Positions 1-11,398 of a stretch of DNA of 64,000 bases are shown piece by piece. The stretch is from an uncultured Paracoccaceae bacterium (lineage in GTDB: Bacteria; Pseudomonadota; Alphaproteobacteria; Rhodobacterales; Rhodobacteraceae). The notes under the pieces were generated by a model, which saw only the letters and a list, made by a program, of their open reading frames with translations, was not told the origin of the DNA and made no database searches. The stretch spans positions 1-64,000 of the forward strand of contig CALMSR010000072.1 of NCBI GenBank assembly GCA_937872465.1. Direction: 5' to 3'. A program made the position numbers and the translations under genes. Numbering within the stretch: position 1 is the first letter of the stretch; every line of letters starts with the position of its first letter.

Positions 1-374
1 GGCGAGATGCGCCTGCCCGGTGCCGCCTGCCTCGTCCGCGTCGAGACCCGGGGCGAGGCCAGGGGCGCGATCCGCACCGAGACACGCTTCTTCGCCTCTT
101 CCCGCGCCCTCACCCCGGCGGAAGCCGCCCAGGCGATCCGCGGCCACTGGGCGATCGAGAACCGCCTGCGACTTCGGTCCTCGACGTCACCTTCGCCGAC
201 GACCTCTCCCGCCTCCGCAAGGAACACGGCGCCCGGACCATGGCCACCGTCCGACACTTCGCCCTCAATCTCGTCCGAACCGCCACGGACAAACGGTCCA
301 GCAAGTGCCGGAGAAAGATCGCCGGATGGGACCCCGGCTACCTCGAAGCCCTCATCTCCTCACGACCGGCGTAA
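1..374 (+). pseudogene. ISAs1-family transposase, frameshifted C-terminal fragment
   Basis: This is the 3' end of a DDE transposase of the ISAs1 (H-repeat) family. The first part reads in frame 1 and includes the conserved stretch with RGHWAIENRL. At about base 169 the reading frame is lost: eight bases stand where the family normally has six coding His-Trp. The continuation LDVTFADDLSRLRK reads in frame 3 and ends at TAA 372-374. The two-base insertion disrupts the region around the catalytic glutamate, so the product should be inactive. The 5' part lies outside the window. I did not find a convincing terminal inverted repeat between the stop and metH. Confidence 0.8.
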
Positions 375-396
375 CTTGGATTCGGAACCCTGCGAC

Positions 397-3122
<2,726 letters not shown>

Positions 3123-3126
<4 letters not shown>

Positions 3127-4187
3127 GCGGGCACCTCCCGCGGCGCGAAGGGCGTGATGGCCTCGGCGATGGCGCGGATATGGTCTGGCGTGGTGCCGCA
3201 GCAGCCGCCGACAACATTGACGATGCCCTCGCGCGCGAACTCGGCCACCGCCGCCGCGGTCCGGTCGGGCGTCTCGTCGTAGAGGCCGAAGGCGTTGGGC
3301 AGCCCGGCGTTGGGATAGGCGCAGGTCCGCGTCGTGGCCACGGCCGCGATCTCGGCCATGTGCGGGCGCATCGCGGCCGCCCCGAGCGCGCAGTTCAGCC
3401 CCACCGTGAACGGCCGGGCATGGGCGACGGAATGCCAGAAGGCGGTGGGCGTCTGTCCCGACAGCGTTCTGCCCGAGGCGTCGGTGATCGTGCCGGAGAT
3501 CATGATCGGCAGGCGGCGGCCCACCTTGGCGAAGCTCTCGAAGGCGGCGAAGATCGCCGCCTTGGCGTTGAGCGTATCGAAGATCGTCTCGATCAGGATC
3601 AGATCGGCGCCACCCTCGATCAGACCGTCGATCTGTTCGCCATAGGCCACGCGCAGCTGATCGAAACCGACGGCGCGAAAGCCGGGATCGTTCACGTCGG
3701 GGCTGATCGAGGCGGTCCGGTTGGTCGGCCCCACCGCGCCGGCCACGAAGCGCGCGCGGCCGTCCCGGGCCGTGGCGCGGTCGGCCGCCCGTCGCGCGAC
3801 CTGCGCGCCGGCGACGTTGAGATCGTGCACCGCCGCTTCCAGGCCGTAATCCGCCTGCGCGATCGAGGTCGAGGAGAAGGTGTTGGTCTCGAGGATGTCC
3901 GCACCGGCCATGGCAAACTGAAACTGGATGTCCTCAACCGCTTTCGGCTGGGTCAGGACAAGAAGGTCGTTGTTGCCCTTCTGCGGATGCTCGGAACGAT
4001 GCCAATGCCGACAGCCGGGCCCATGCCCAGGGCCTCGCTCATGACCCGCTCCAACGAAATCCTCCTCCGTCATGTCGAGCGCCTGGATCATCGTGCCCAT
4101 CGCCCCGTCGAGGACCAGGATTCGCTCCTTGGCCAGCGCCCGCAGCTCCGCCAGCCGAGCGGGTCCGGGTAGTCTGAAGGCTTCCAT
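3123..4187 (-). CDS. metH: Homocysteine S-methyltransferase module of split MetH
   Basis: This 354-aa protein is the homocysteine-binding barrel of MetH. The N-terminal signature LVLDGAMGTMIQ, the middle ETNTFSSTSIAQADYG and the zinc cysteines (GLNCALGA and GGCCGTTP) are all present, so methyl transfer chemistry looks intact. I chose the ATG at 4187 (MEAFRLPGP) because upstream in-frame codons give a non-conserved leader. A GGGGA lies 9-13 bases upstream of it. Between EEDFVG and HPQKGNNDLL the protein has about a dozen Gly/His/Arg-rich extra residues (roughly bases 3980-4055) where relatives have a short RFAD-type loop. Either the loop is expanded or two compensating frameshifts have occurred. 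Confidence 0.9.
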
Positions 4188-4826
4188 GCCAGTCGTCCCC
4201 GCAATTGCCGTCACCAGCCATACCCCACCCGATGGATGAAGAAAAATGACATTCATTGCAAAAAGCATGAGCCTCAGTCATGGTTCCGGGCCACGACATT
4301 CTGGATCGGCCCGGCTTGTGGGCGCCGGGCCATCACGGCAAGCAAGGCAGCGCCGCGTCAGCTGAATCCTGTTCTCGACCGGCCTGTTGCTCTCTTCCGG
4401 CGATGGAGCAGCACGTCTTCGATCACCACTTCCACCGGGCACGTTCGGCCCGGATCACCGCGGGTAGGCCGATGCAGGCCGGACTCGGACCGTGCAGGAA
4501 TTGGGTTCCAGGACTGCGCCTGCAAAAGTGCCTGGCTTCCAGATCCCGTGCTCCGAGGGCGATTCCGATGCCCAGTTCTTCCGGCGACCGGACCGAAGGC
4601 GGCCATCCTCAAGCCGGCGTTCCCGGCAGCAGGAGATCGAGTCGTTGCTCGGAAGACGCCGATCGGGTGCCCCGCAGCCACGGCGCTCAGGTGCCCCGAA
4701 CCGCCCAAATGCGTGCGCCCGCCGCGGTTGCCATCGCCCACATGGACCAGATTCCCTTCCCGCACCCTCTTGAGAGGGTTGCGCTGCAAGGTGCCGCTAT
4801 TTCGGTGCCGGCCGGATCCGCCTGGG
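4188..4826. other. 639-bp intergenic region between metH and guaA
   Basis: I see no supported gene here. Short open frames exist in all directions but none resembles a protein family. An AT-richer patch at 4236-4270 lies just upstream of the metH start and is the likely promoter zone. I looked for a cobalamin box, a SAM-II-type core and the SAH riboswitch core and recognised none. A 6-bp stem with a TTGA loop (4764-4779) lies about 48 bp past the guaA stop and could be a weak terminator, but it has no U-tract. Confidence 0.5.
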
Positions 4827-6386
4827 TCACTCCCATTCGATGGTGCCCGGCGGTTTTGATGTGATATCGTAGGTAACGCGGTTTATGCCTTTGACTTCGT
4901 TTATGATCCGCGTGGCGGTTTCCGACAGGAACGGGTGGTCGAACGGATAGTAGTCCGCGGTCATCCCGTCGACGGAGGTCACCGCCCGCAGGGCGCAGAC
5001 ATAATCGTAGGTGCGCCCGTCGCCCATGACGCCCACGGTACGGACCGGGAGCAGGACGGCGAAGGCCTGCCAGATCGCATCGTAGAGACCGTGCCGCCGG
5101 ATCTGCTCGAGATAGACCGCATCGGCCTTGCGCAGGATGGCGAGCTTCTCGGGGGTGATCGCGCCGGGGCAGCGGATGGCGAGGCCGGGGCCGGGGAAGG
5201 GGTGCCGGCCGACGAAGCTCGCCGGCAGGCCGAGCTCGCGCCCGAGCGCGCGGACCTCGTCCTTGAAGAGCTCGCGCAGCGGCTCCACCAGCTTCAGATG
5301 CATCCGTTGCGGCAGGCCGCCGACATTGTGGTGGCTCTTGATGGTCACCGAGGGGCCGCCGGTGAAGCTGACGCTCTCGATCACGTCCGGATAGAGGGTG
5401 CCCTGGGCGAGGAATTCGGCGTCTCCGACCTCGCGGGCGCGCGCCTCGAAGACCTCGATGAAGAGGCGCCCGATGATCTTGCGCTTGGCCTCCGGCTCGT
5501 CGATGCCGGCGAGCGCGGCAAGGAAGCGGTCGCCTTCGTCCGCGTGGATCAGCGGGATATTGTAGTGGTCGCGGAAGAGGCCCACCACCTCGTCGGCCTC
5601 GCCCTGGCGCATCAGGCCGGTGTCGACGAAGACGCAGGTGAGCTGCTCGCCGATCGCCTCGTGAATCAGCACGGCGGCGACAGAGGAATCCACGCCCCCG
5701 GAGAGGCCGCAGATGACCCGGGCCTCGCCCACCTGGGCGCGGATCGCGGCGATCGCCTGCTCCTTGTAGGCGGCCATCGTCCAGTCGCCGGTGAAGCTGG
5801 CGAGGTCGGTGAAGTTCCTCAGGATCCGCGCGCCGTTGACGGTGTGATGCACCTCCGGATGGAACTGCACCGCGTAGAAATGTCGCGCCGGGTCGGCGAC
5901 GATGGCGAAGGGCGCGTTCGGCGAGGCGCCGATCACCGAGAAGCCCGGGGCGAGGGCCGTGACCCGGTCGCCGTGGCTCATCCAGACCTCCTCGCGCCCG
6001 GTGGCGAAGAGTCCGGCGAAGAGCGGATCGGCGGTGTCGGTGGGGCTGACGAAGGCGCGGCCGAATTCGGCGTGATGCCCGGCCTCCACCCGGCCGCCGA
6101 GCTGTTCCATCATCACCTGCTGGCCGTAGCAGATCCCGAGGACCGGCACGCCGAGAGCGAAGACCGCCGGGTCGGCACGCGGGCTTTCCGCCTCGACGAC
6201 ACTGGCCGGTCCGCCGGAGAGAATGACCGCCTGCGGCGCGAAGGCTTCGAGAAAGCCGGCATCGACTTTCTGGAAGGGATGGATCTCGCAGTAGATCCGC
6301 GCCTCGCGCAATCGCCGCGCGATCAGCTGGGTGACCTGGCTGCCGAAATCGACGATGAGCAGGCGCTGGTGGCTCTCTGATGTCAT
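4827..6386 (-). CDS. guaA: GMP synthase (glutamine-hydrolysing)
   Basis: The 519-aa product converts XMP to GMP with glutamine and ATP, the last step of guanine nucleotide synthesis. The class I amidotransferase domain is N-terminal, with the nucleophile motif GICYGQQ and the His/Glu pair in VQFHPEVHHT. The ATP-pyrophosphatase domain follows with the PP-loop SGGVDSS. The C-terminal dimerisation domain ends in the conserved GTIEWE. The start at 6386 (MTSESHQRLLIVDFGSQ) fits the family. An upstream in-frame ATG at 6443 would add a basic 19-residue leader that the family lacks. The gene stands alone. Confidence 0.96.
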   Translation of the reverse strand: MTSESHQRLLIVDFGSQVTQLIARRLREARIYCEIHPFQKVDAGFLEAFAPQAVILSGGPASVVEAESPRADPAVFALGVPVLGICYGQQVMMEQLGGRVEAGHHAEFGRAFVSPTDTADPLFAGLFATGREEVWMSHGDRVTALAPGFSVIGASPNAPFAIVADPARHFYAVQFHPEVHHTVNGARILRNFTDLASFTGDWTMAAYKEQAIAAIRAQVGEARVICGLSGGVDSSVAAVLIHEAIGEQLTCVFVDTGLMRQGEADEVVGLFRDHYNIPLIHADEGDRFLAALAGIDEPEAKRKIIGRLFIEVFEARAREVGDAEFLAQGTLYPDVIESVSFTGGPSVTIKSHHNVGGLPQRMHLKLVEPLRELFKDEVRALGRELGLPASFVGRHPFPGPGLAIRCPGAITPEKLAILRKADAVYLEQIRRHGLYDAIWQAFAVLLPVRTVGVMGDGRTYDYVCALRAVTSVDGMTADYYPFDHPFLSETATRIINEVKGINRVTYDITSKPPGTIEWE

Positions 6387-6968
6387 GGGCGCACGAATAG
6401 GGCTGCGCGCGCCGCTTCGCAAGGGAATCCGCCGACGCGACACAATCGGCCTGCGGCGAGGCTATGCCGTTGTTCCAGAAGACTATTGCAGGTTCCGGCG
6501 GGAATATTCCCGCCTCGCCAGTCTGGTCCGCGGCATCGACCGCGCCGCCGGGGGCGGACGGGGAATTTCCGGCGGCGGGCGCCGGACGGGGCGACGTCGG
6601 ACTTCTTCCTCGCTCGGCCCGGAAGGGCGATCGCGGGCATCTTGCGGGTTCGGCGACCCGGCTTGAAGGAAGCGGGTGCGAAGATCCCTATCGCGTTTCC
6701 GTATAGACAGTATAGCAACATAGTATTTTTGCGATACCTTATCCTGCTCTATCACTGACGCATCGAGGGGCGCTCACAGCGGGACATCGGAACGGATGCG
6801 GGTCAGCGGCGCGAAACGGAACGGAATTCACGACCGCGTCGGGATTGCGCCGCCTTTCGCATCGCCGCGCCCCGCAGATGCCGCTCGAAGGCGGGCCGAC
6901 GGCTGGCCGCCCAGACCAAACCGGTGGAGCGATCACGGCTCGTCCTCCTTGCCCCGAAGGGAAGATGA
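6387..6968. other. 582-bp intergenic region with an AT-rich promoter-like island
   Basis: No protein family is recognisable in any frame. Between about 6690 and 6760 base composition drops sharply from the GC-rich surroundings. The stretch contains repeated TATAG elements (TATAGACAGTATAG) and a TATCGC/GCGATA pair about 40 bp apart. Such islands in this genome usually mark promoters. The next plus-strand genes begin at 6969 or 7259, so this is the best candidate for the promoter of the downstream accessory block. The exact -35/-10 assignment is uncertain. Confidence 0.45.
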
Positions 6969-7262
6969 ATGACACAGCAGCTGACGGGTGCCTGTGCGTC
7001 GGAGGATTCCGCGATGCGGAAACGGCAGTGCCCGAAGACGCTCGGAGCCAGCGCCGATGCCGCGGGCACCGATCAGGGCCGCGGGGTCGAGGCGACGGTG
7101 CCGCTTCGCGATCCGTCCGGGCCGGCCGGGACCAGCATGGCCCATGCCGGGTTCTTCGCCGCGCCCTTGCCGGCGCGCGCCGATTTCGGCGTCCCGGGCT
7201 TGCCGAAGGATGCGCAGACCGGAATCGACGCAATCCTTGCACTGAGCGGGGCGTGGCGATGA
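6969..7262 (+). CDS. Possible small protein translationally coupled to the Cds1-like gene
   Basis: This is a 97-codon frame starting at ATG 6969 after a GGGAAGA element. It ends in TGA that overlaps the ATG of the next gene (ATGA, 7259-7262). I do not recognise the product, and its composition (Ala, Gly, Pro, Arg, Thr) is what any open frame in this GC-rich DNA would give. It has no clear signal peptide or membrane segment. The stop/start overlap is the only positive evidence. It may be a real leader gene or chance. Confidence 0.25.
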   Translation: MTQQLTGACASEDSAMRKRQCPKTLGASADAAGTDQGRGVEATVPLRDPSGPAGTSMAHAGFFAAPLPARADFGVPGLPKDAQTGIDAILALSGAWR

Positions 7263-8371
7263 AGCCCGAGCACGGATGCCCGCAGGCAATTCCCTTCGAG
7301 AACAATCCGGTCCGCGACTGGTCGTGCCGCGCCATCGACGTCCTGCTCGGAGACGCGCGACGGTCGGCCGACACGCATCTGATCCACCCCTATTTCAAGG
7401 GGCTTCAGGGCATCTCGGCCTATCTCAAGGACGAGAGCACGCACCCGACCGGAAGCCTGAAGCACCGGCTGGCGCGGTCGCTCTTCCTCTACGGCCTCTG
7501 CAACGGCTGGATCGGCCCGGAAACGACACTGATCGAAGCGTCTTCGGGGTCGACGGCCGTGTCCGAGGCCTATTTTGCACAGCTGCTCGATCTGCCCTTC
7601 ATTGCCGTGATGCCCCGCTCCACCAGCCCCAAGAAGATAGCGGCGATCGAGCAGCTCGGCGGCCGCTGCCACTTCGTCGACCGTGCCGGTGAGGTCTATC
7701 AGGTGGCCGAGAGCATCGCGCGGGAGACGGGTGGCCACTATCTCGATCAGTTCACCAATGCGGAACGTGCAACCGACTGGCGCGGCAACAACAACATCGC
7801 CCAGAGCATCTTCGAGCAGATGCAGTACGAGGCCGATCCGGTTCCGGAATGGGTGATCATGAGCGCGGGCACCGGTGGGACCTCGGCCACGATCGGGCGC
7901 TACATCCGCTACAACAAGCTTGCGACCAGGCTCTGCGTCGTCGATGTCGAGGGCTCGGCCTTCTTCGACGCCTGGTGCACGGGAAACCGCGACGTGACCG
8001 CGCCGGGGAGCCGAATCGAGGGGATCGGCCGGCCTCGGGTGGAGCCTTCCTTCATCCCGACGGTGATCGACCACATGATCCGCGTGCCCGACGCTGCCTC
8101 GATCGCGGCGGCGCGCGTGCTGTCCGAGCGGCTGTTCCGCCGTGTCGGCGGATCGACCGGCACCAACTTCTTCGGGTTGCTGACCATTGCCGAAGCCATG
8201 ATGCGCCGGGGGCGCGAGGGCGCGCTGGTGACGCTTCTCTGCGACAGCGGCGACCGCTATTCTGACACTTACTACGACGATGCGTGGCTTGTCGCGCGCA
8301 ACATCGACCTCGCGCCGTGGCGGGAGCGGATCGAACGCTTCCTCGATCACGGCCAGCCCTTGACGGATTGA
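7259..8371 (+). CDS. PLP-dependent cysteine synthase/desulfhydrase-family enzyme (Cds1-like)
   Basis: The 370-aa protein belongs to the fold-type II PLP family of cysteine synthases and cystathionine beta-synthases. The PLP lysine lies in HPTGSLKHRLA, the substrate loop is EASSGSTAV, and the phosphate-binding turn is SAGTGGTSATIGRY. The N-terminus (NNPVRDWSCRAIDVLL) and the spacing of motifs match the Cds1 subgroup, which in mycobacteria degrades L-cysteine to pyruvate, ammonia and sulfide. Beta-elimination or beta-replacement on a cysteine- or serine-like substrate is therefore likely, but the true substrate is unknown. The gene opens the 7-17 kb co-directional block. An MFS carrier follows after a 435-bp gap, so the two may act on the same amino acid. 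Confidence 0.85.
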   Translation: MKPEHGCPQAIPFENNPVRDWSCRAIDVLLGDARRSADTHLIHPYFKGLQGISAYLKDESTHPTGSLKHRLARSLFLYGLCNGWIGPETTLIEASSGSTAVSEAYFAQLLDLPFIAVMPRSTSPKKIAAIEQLGGRCHFVDRAGEVYQVAESIARETGGHYLDQFTNAERATDWRGNNNIAQSIFEQMQYEADPVPEWVIMSAGTGGTSATIGRYIRYNKLATRLCVVDVEGSAFFDAWCTGNRDVTAPGSRIEGIGRPRVEPSFIPTVIDHMIRVPDAASIAAARVLSERLFRRVGGSTGTNFFGLLTIAEAMMRRGREGALVTLLCDSGDRYSDTYYDDAWLVARNIDLAPWRERIERFLDHGQPLTD

Positions 8372-8806
8372 GGCCGGGAAGGAGGTGGCGATCCCAGGTG
8401 CGGGCAGCATGGGACGGGCAGGGGCGGCGCTTCCGCGCAGGCGCGGACCTGCGTCAACGCCGTTGCCGCGGCCAGGGGCGGGCAGGGTGAAACCGGCCGG
8501 CCGCGGAGCGTGCGCCGGATACGCTTCGCCGATGGTCGCCTGCAGCCGCCAGGACAGCGGGACGACCGCCTGCCGCGGGCCTTGCGCCTCGTCGGCGAGC
8601 CCTGTCAGGCGCATCCGAGCGCGCGGCGGAGGTGCCGGCGCCAGCCCGGAGCGGCCCTCTGGAAACGCTTTGACCGCGAGGCTGTCGCGCCCGGCAGAGG
8701 GACATGCCGCTTGCCCCGCCGCGGAGGGAATCGTGGCGGGATCTGGGCCGGCGGCCGGCAGGCGTTCCGCGCCCGGGCGGGCCGGGACGGCGGAGGGCGC
8801 CCGCTC
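8372..8806 (+). pseudogene. Gap with possible remnant of a nucleotide-binding protein
   Basis: An excellent AAGGAGGTG ribosome-binding sequence sits just after the Cds1-like stop. It is followed by codons reading IPGAGSMGRAGAALPRRR, which look like a Rossmann GxGxxG fingerprint. The frame then becomes Arg/Pro/Gly-rich without family resemblance until a stop at 8810, and no other frame rescues a recognisable protein. One reading is a dehydrogenase gene largely lost by deletion and frameshift. Another is chance similarity in a long untranslated spacer before the MFS gene. Confidence 0.3.
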
Positions 8807-10153
8807 GTGACCGGCCTTCTCGCAAATCGCGCCTTTCGCCACCTCTTCGCATCGCAATTGATGTCGCTGATCGGAACCGGGCTGATGACGGTCGCGCTGG
8901 CGCTCCTGGCCTACGAGATCGGCGGCGCCGCACAGGCCGGGTTGCTGCTGTCCGGGGTCTTCACGATCAAGATGGTCGCCTATGTCGGCTTCGCCCCCTT
9001 CGCGAATGCCCTCGTCCACAGGGTGCCGGTGCGGCCGCTGCTGGTCGCGCTCGACCTGGCGCGACTGACGCTCGCGCTTCTCCTGCCGCTGACGGATGCG
9101 GTCTGGCAGGTCTATCTCCTGATGTTCCTGTTCCAGATGTGCTCGGCCGCCTTCACCCCGGCCTATCAGAGCACCATCCCCGACGTGCTCGCGGACGAGG
9201 CGCAATATGCGCGGGCGCTGTCGCTGTCGCGCGCGGCCGGCAATCTCGAAACCCTGGTGAGCCCGGTCCTGGCCGGGTTGCTCCTCATGCTGGTGGCGCC
9301 GCCGGCGCTGCTTCTGGGCACGGCCCTGGCCTTCGCGCTGTCGGCGGCCGCCTTGTTCGGCGCCCGCTTGCCGGCCCGCGGCACCGCGGGGGTGACCGAG
9401 CCGTTCCGGCGGCGGCTGGCCAAGGGCTATGCCATCTATCTGCACACCGTCCGGTTGCGCGGGCTTCTGGCGGTCAATTTCGCCATGTCGCTGACCATGG
9501 CCTGGGTTCTGGTCAATTCCGCGGCCTATGCCGGGCTGCGTTTCGGAGGGGGCGCCGCGGTCTATACCGATCTCATGGCCGCTTTCGGCGCCGGGTCGAT
9601 CGTTGCTGCCCTCGCGGTGCCGCGCCTGTTGCGCCACCTGTCCGAACGCCGCCTGATGCTCGGCGGAGCCGCGTCCATGGGCGGGCTGGCCTTCACCATC
9701 CTGTCCGAGCCGGATTTCGCCGGGTTGCTGGCGCTCTGGGCGGGGCTGGGGGCCATGTCCTCGCTGGTGCTGACGCCGGGTTCGTTGCTTCTGGTGCGGT
9801 CCTCCGCACGCGCGGACCGCCCGGCGCTCTTCGCCGCGCAATTCTCGCTGTCGCACGCGGCCTGGCTGATCGCCTATCCGCTGTCGGGCTGGCTCGGATC
9901 GGAACTGGGGCTCGCGGCGGCGCTCGTGACCCTCGGGACGGCGACGCTTGTGATCACGGCGGCAACCGCCCTTCTCTGGCCGGCCGATGATCCGGCCGAG
10001 CTCAGCCACGTGCATACCGGCCTCCTGCCCTCGCATCCGCATGTTCGGTCCGGCGCCTATCGGGCGGTCGACGGCGCGCGCGCCATCGTGCATTCGCACA
10101 GGTTTCACATCGACGAGTTGCATCCGCGATGGCCATCCCCGGAGCGCCCGTGA
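8807..10153 (+). CDS. MFS transporter with His-rich C-terminal tail
   Basis: The 448-aa membrane protein has about twelve hydrophobic segments typical of the major facilitator superfamily. A start at GTG 8807 (VTGLLANRAFRHLFASQ) is preceded by GGAGGG nine bases upstream. Longer upstream reading is Arg/Pro-rich and not credible. The last 45 residues form a hydrophilic tail with many histidines (HVHTGLL, SHPHVRS, HSHRFHIDELH) ending in RWPSPERP. Tails of this kind suggest metal binding or sensing. It probably exports or imports a small molecule linked to the flanking Cds1-like and opine-dehydrogenase-like enzymes. The direction of transport cannot be told from sequence. Confidence 0.85.
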   Translation: MTGLLANRAFRHLFASQLMSLIGTGLMTVALALLAYEIGGAAQAGLLLSGVFTIKMVAYVGFAPFANALVHRVPVRPLLVALDLARLTLALLLPLTDAVWQVYLLMFLFQMCSAAFTPAYQSTIPDVLADEAQYARALSLSRAAGNLETLVSPVLAGLLLMLVAPPALLLGTALAFALSAAALFGARLPARGTAGVTEPFRRRLAKGYAIYLHTVRLRGLLAVNFAMSLTMAWVLVNSAAYAGLRFGGGAAVYTDLMAAFGAGSIVAALAVPRLLRHLSERRLMLGGAASMGGLAFTILSEPDFAGLLALWAGLGAMSSLVLTPGSLLLVRSSARADRPALFAAQFSLSHAAWLIAYPLSGWLGSELGLAAALVTLGTATLVITAATALLWPADDPAELSHVHTGLLPSHPHVRSGAYRAVDGARAIVHSHRFHIDELHPRWPSPERP

Positions 10154-10205
10154 ATAGTGACCCGTGGGAATGAAGCGAACCGCAAGCGAGGGCCGGTAGA
10201 CGGAC

Positions 10206-11375
10206 ATGACGAAGGAGAGCGAGATTTCTGTCGGAATCGCGGGGGCCGGATCGGTGGCCTTCGCCACAGCCGCCTTTCTGAGCAGGAACGCGGTCCCGGC
10301 GATGCTGTGGTCGCCGTCGGGGGCGCGGACCCGGGCGCTGGCCGCGGGGGCCGACCTGGTTGCGACCGGGGCCGTGGAAGGTTCCTTCCGACCCGCCATC
10401 GCAGAGAGCGCCCGCGCGCTTGCCGAGGCCAGCGACGTCCTGATGATCGTGCTGCCGGCCTATGGGCACAAGGCGGTGATGGACGCGCTGGCGCCGCATA
10501 TCCGCCCGGGCCAGCCGGTGATCATCAGCTCGCACGCCTCGCTGGGTGCGCTCTATCTGTCGGACCTCCTGGCGCGGCGCGGGGTGGTCGCGCCGATCGC
10601 GGCCTGGGGCACGACGATCGTTACCGGCCGCCAGCAGCCGGATCTGACGCATGTCAAGGTCAACACTCTGCGCAAGAGCGTCGACATCTGCACCGTGCCG
10701 GAACGCCTGTCCGGCGAGGGGCTGGCGATCTGCCAGCGCCTGTTCGGCGATCGTTTCAAGATGCGCGACGGTCTCCTGGCGATATCGCTCAGCAACCTCA
10801 ACCCGCAGAACCACATGGGCATCGCGCTCGGCAACATGACCCGGATGGAGCGCGGCGAGACCTGGAGCCAGGGGCAGAACGTCACTCCCCATGTCGGGCG
10901 CCTGCTCGAGGCGCTGGACCGGGAGCGGCTGGAGATCGCCGCCGCGCTCGGCCTGTCGGTGCGCACGATCTTCGAGCATTTCCACCTGTCCTTCCACGTG
11001 CCCGTCGCCAGCATCTCGGAGATGAACCAGCGCATGCACGAGATGGGCAACGGCGGCACCGGACCGGCCACCGCGGACAGCCGCTACGTCACCGAGGACG
11101 TGCCGTTCGGGCTGGTCCTGACCACCAGACTGGGCGAGATGACCGGCCGCCCCGCGACGCTGCATCGGGCGGGGATCGACATCTTCTCGGCCATGTACGG
11201 TCGCGATTTCGCGCGCGAGAACGTGCTGGTCGACGCCATCGGGCTCGATGGCATGAGCCTTGAGCAATTGCAGGCGTCCATCCGGGATGGCATCCTGCCC
11301 GACGTTCCCGCGCGAACCGGCAATGGCGGCAGCCAGGTCTCGGGAGCATCCACCCAGCCCGCCGATCATCACTGA
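10206..11375 (+). CDS. NAD(P)-dependent octopine/nopaline dehydrogenase-family protein
   Basis: The 389-aa protein starts with a Rossmann fingerprint (GIAGAGSVAFATAAFL), continues with the family's VLMIVLPAYGHKAVMDAL segment, and has the C-terminal helical catalytic domain with NPQNHMGIALGN, where the active-site histidine is expected. Enzymes of this family reductively join an amino acid and an oxo-acid, or split the resulting opine. In plant-associated bacteria they make or break down octopine/nopaline; in metallophore pathways they do the final reductive condensation. The gene begins 52 bp after the MFS gene, and the ABC importer follows within 24 bp, so an opine-like substrate or product for the importer is a reasonable inference. 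Confidence 0.85.
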   Translation: MTKESEISVGIAGAGSVAFATAAFLSRNAVPAMLWSPSGARTRALAAGADLVATGAVEGSFRPAIAESARALAEASDVLMIVLPAYGHKAVMDALAPHIRPGQPVIISSHASLGALYLSDLLARRGVVAPIAAWGTTIVTGRQQPDLTHVKVNTLRKSVDICTVPERLSGEGLAICQRLFGDRFKMRDGLLAISLSNLNPQNHMGIALGNMTRMERGETWSQGQNVTPHVGRLLEALDRERLEIAAALGLSVRTIFEHFHLSFHVPVASISEMNQRMHEMGNGGTGPATADSRYVTEDVPFGLVLTTRLGEMTGRPATLHRAGIDIFSAMYGRDFARENVLVDAIGLDGMSLEQLQASIRDGILPDVPARTGNGGSQVSGASTQPADHH

Positions 11376-11398
11376 AGTCAACACGGGGAGAGAGACGA

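Noticed and set aside
4240..4265. MetR-like TGAA...TTCA site upstream of metH
   Set aside because: The half-sites are 11 bases apart instead of five, so the match is weak.
4188..4420. Cobalamin, SAM or SAH riboswitch upstream of metH
   Set aside because: I searched for the conserved cores on the minus strand and found none. A covariance-model scan would be decisive.
7073..10399. A 1,108-codon open frame on the minus strand
   Set aside because: It runs antisense to the Cds1-like and MFS genes, is full of Arg/His/Gln/Gly repeats typical of GC-rich shadow frames, and matches no family.
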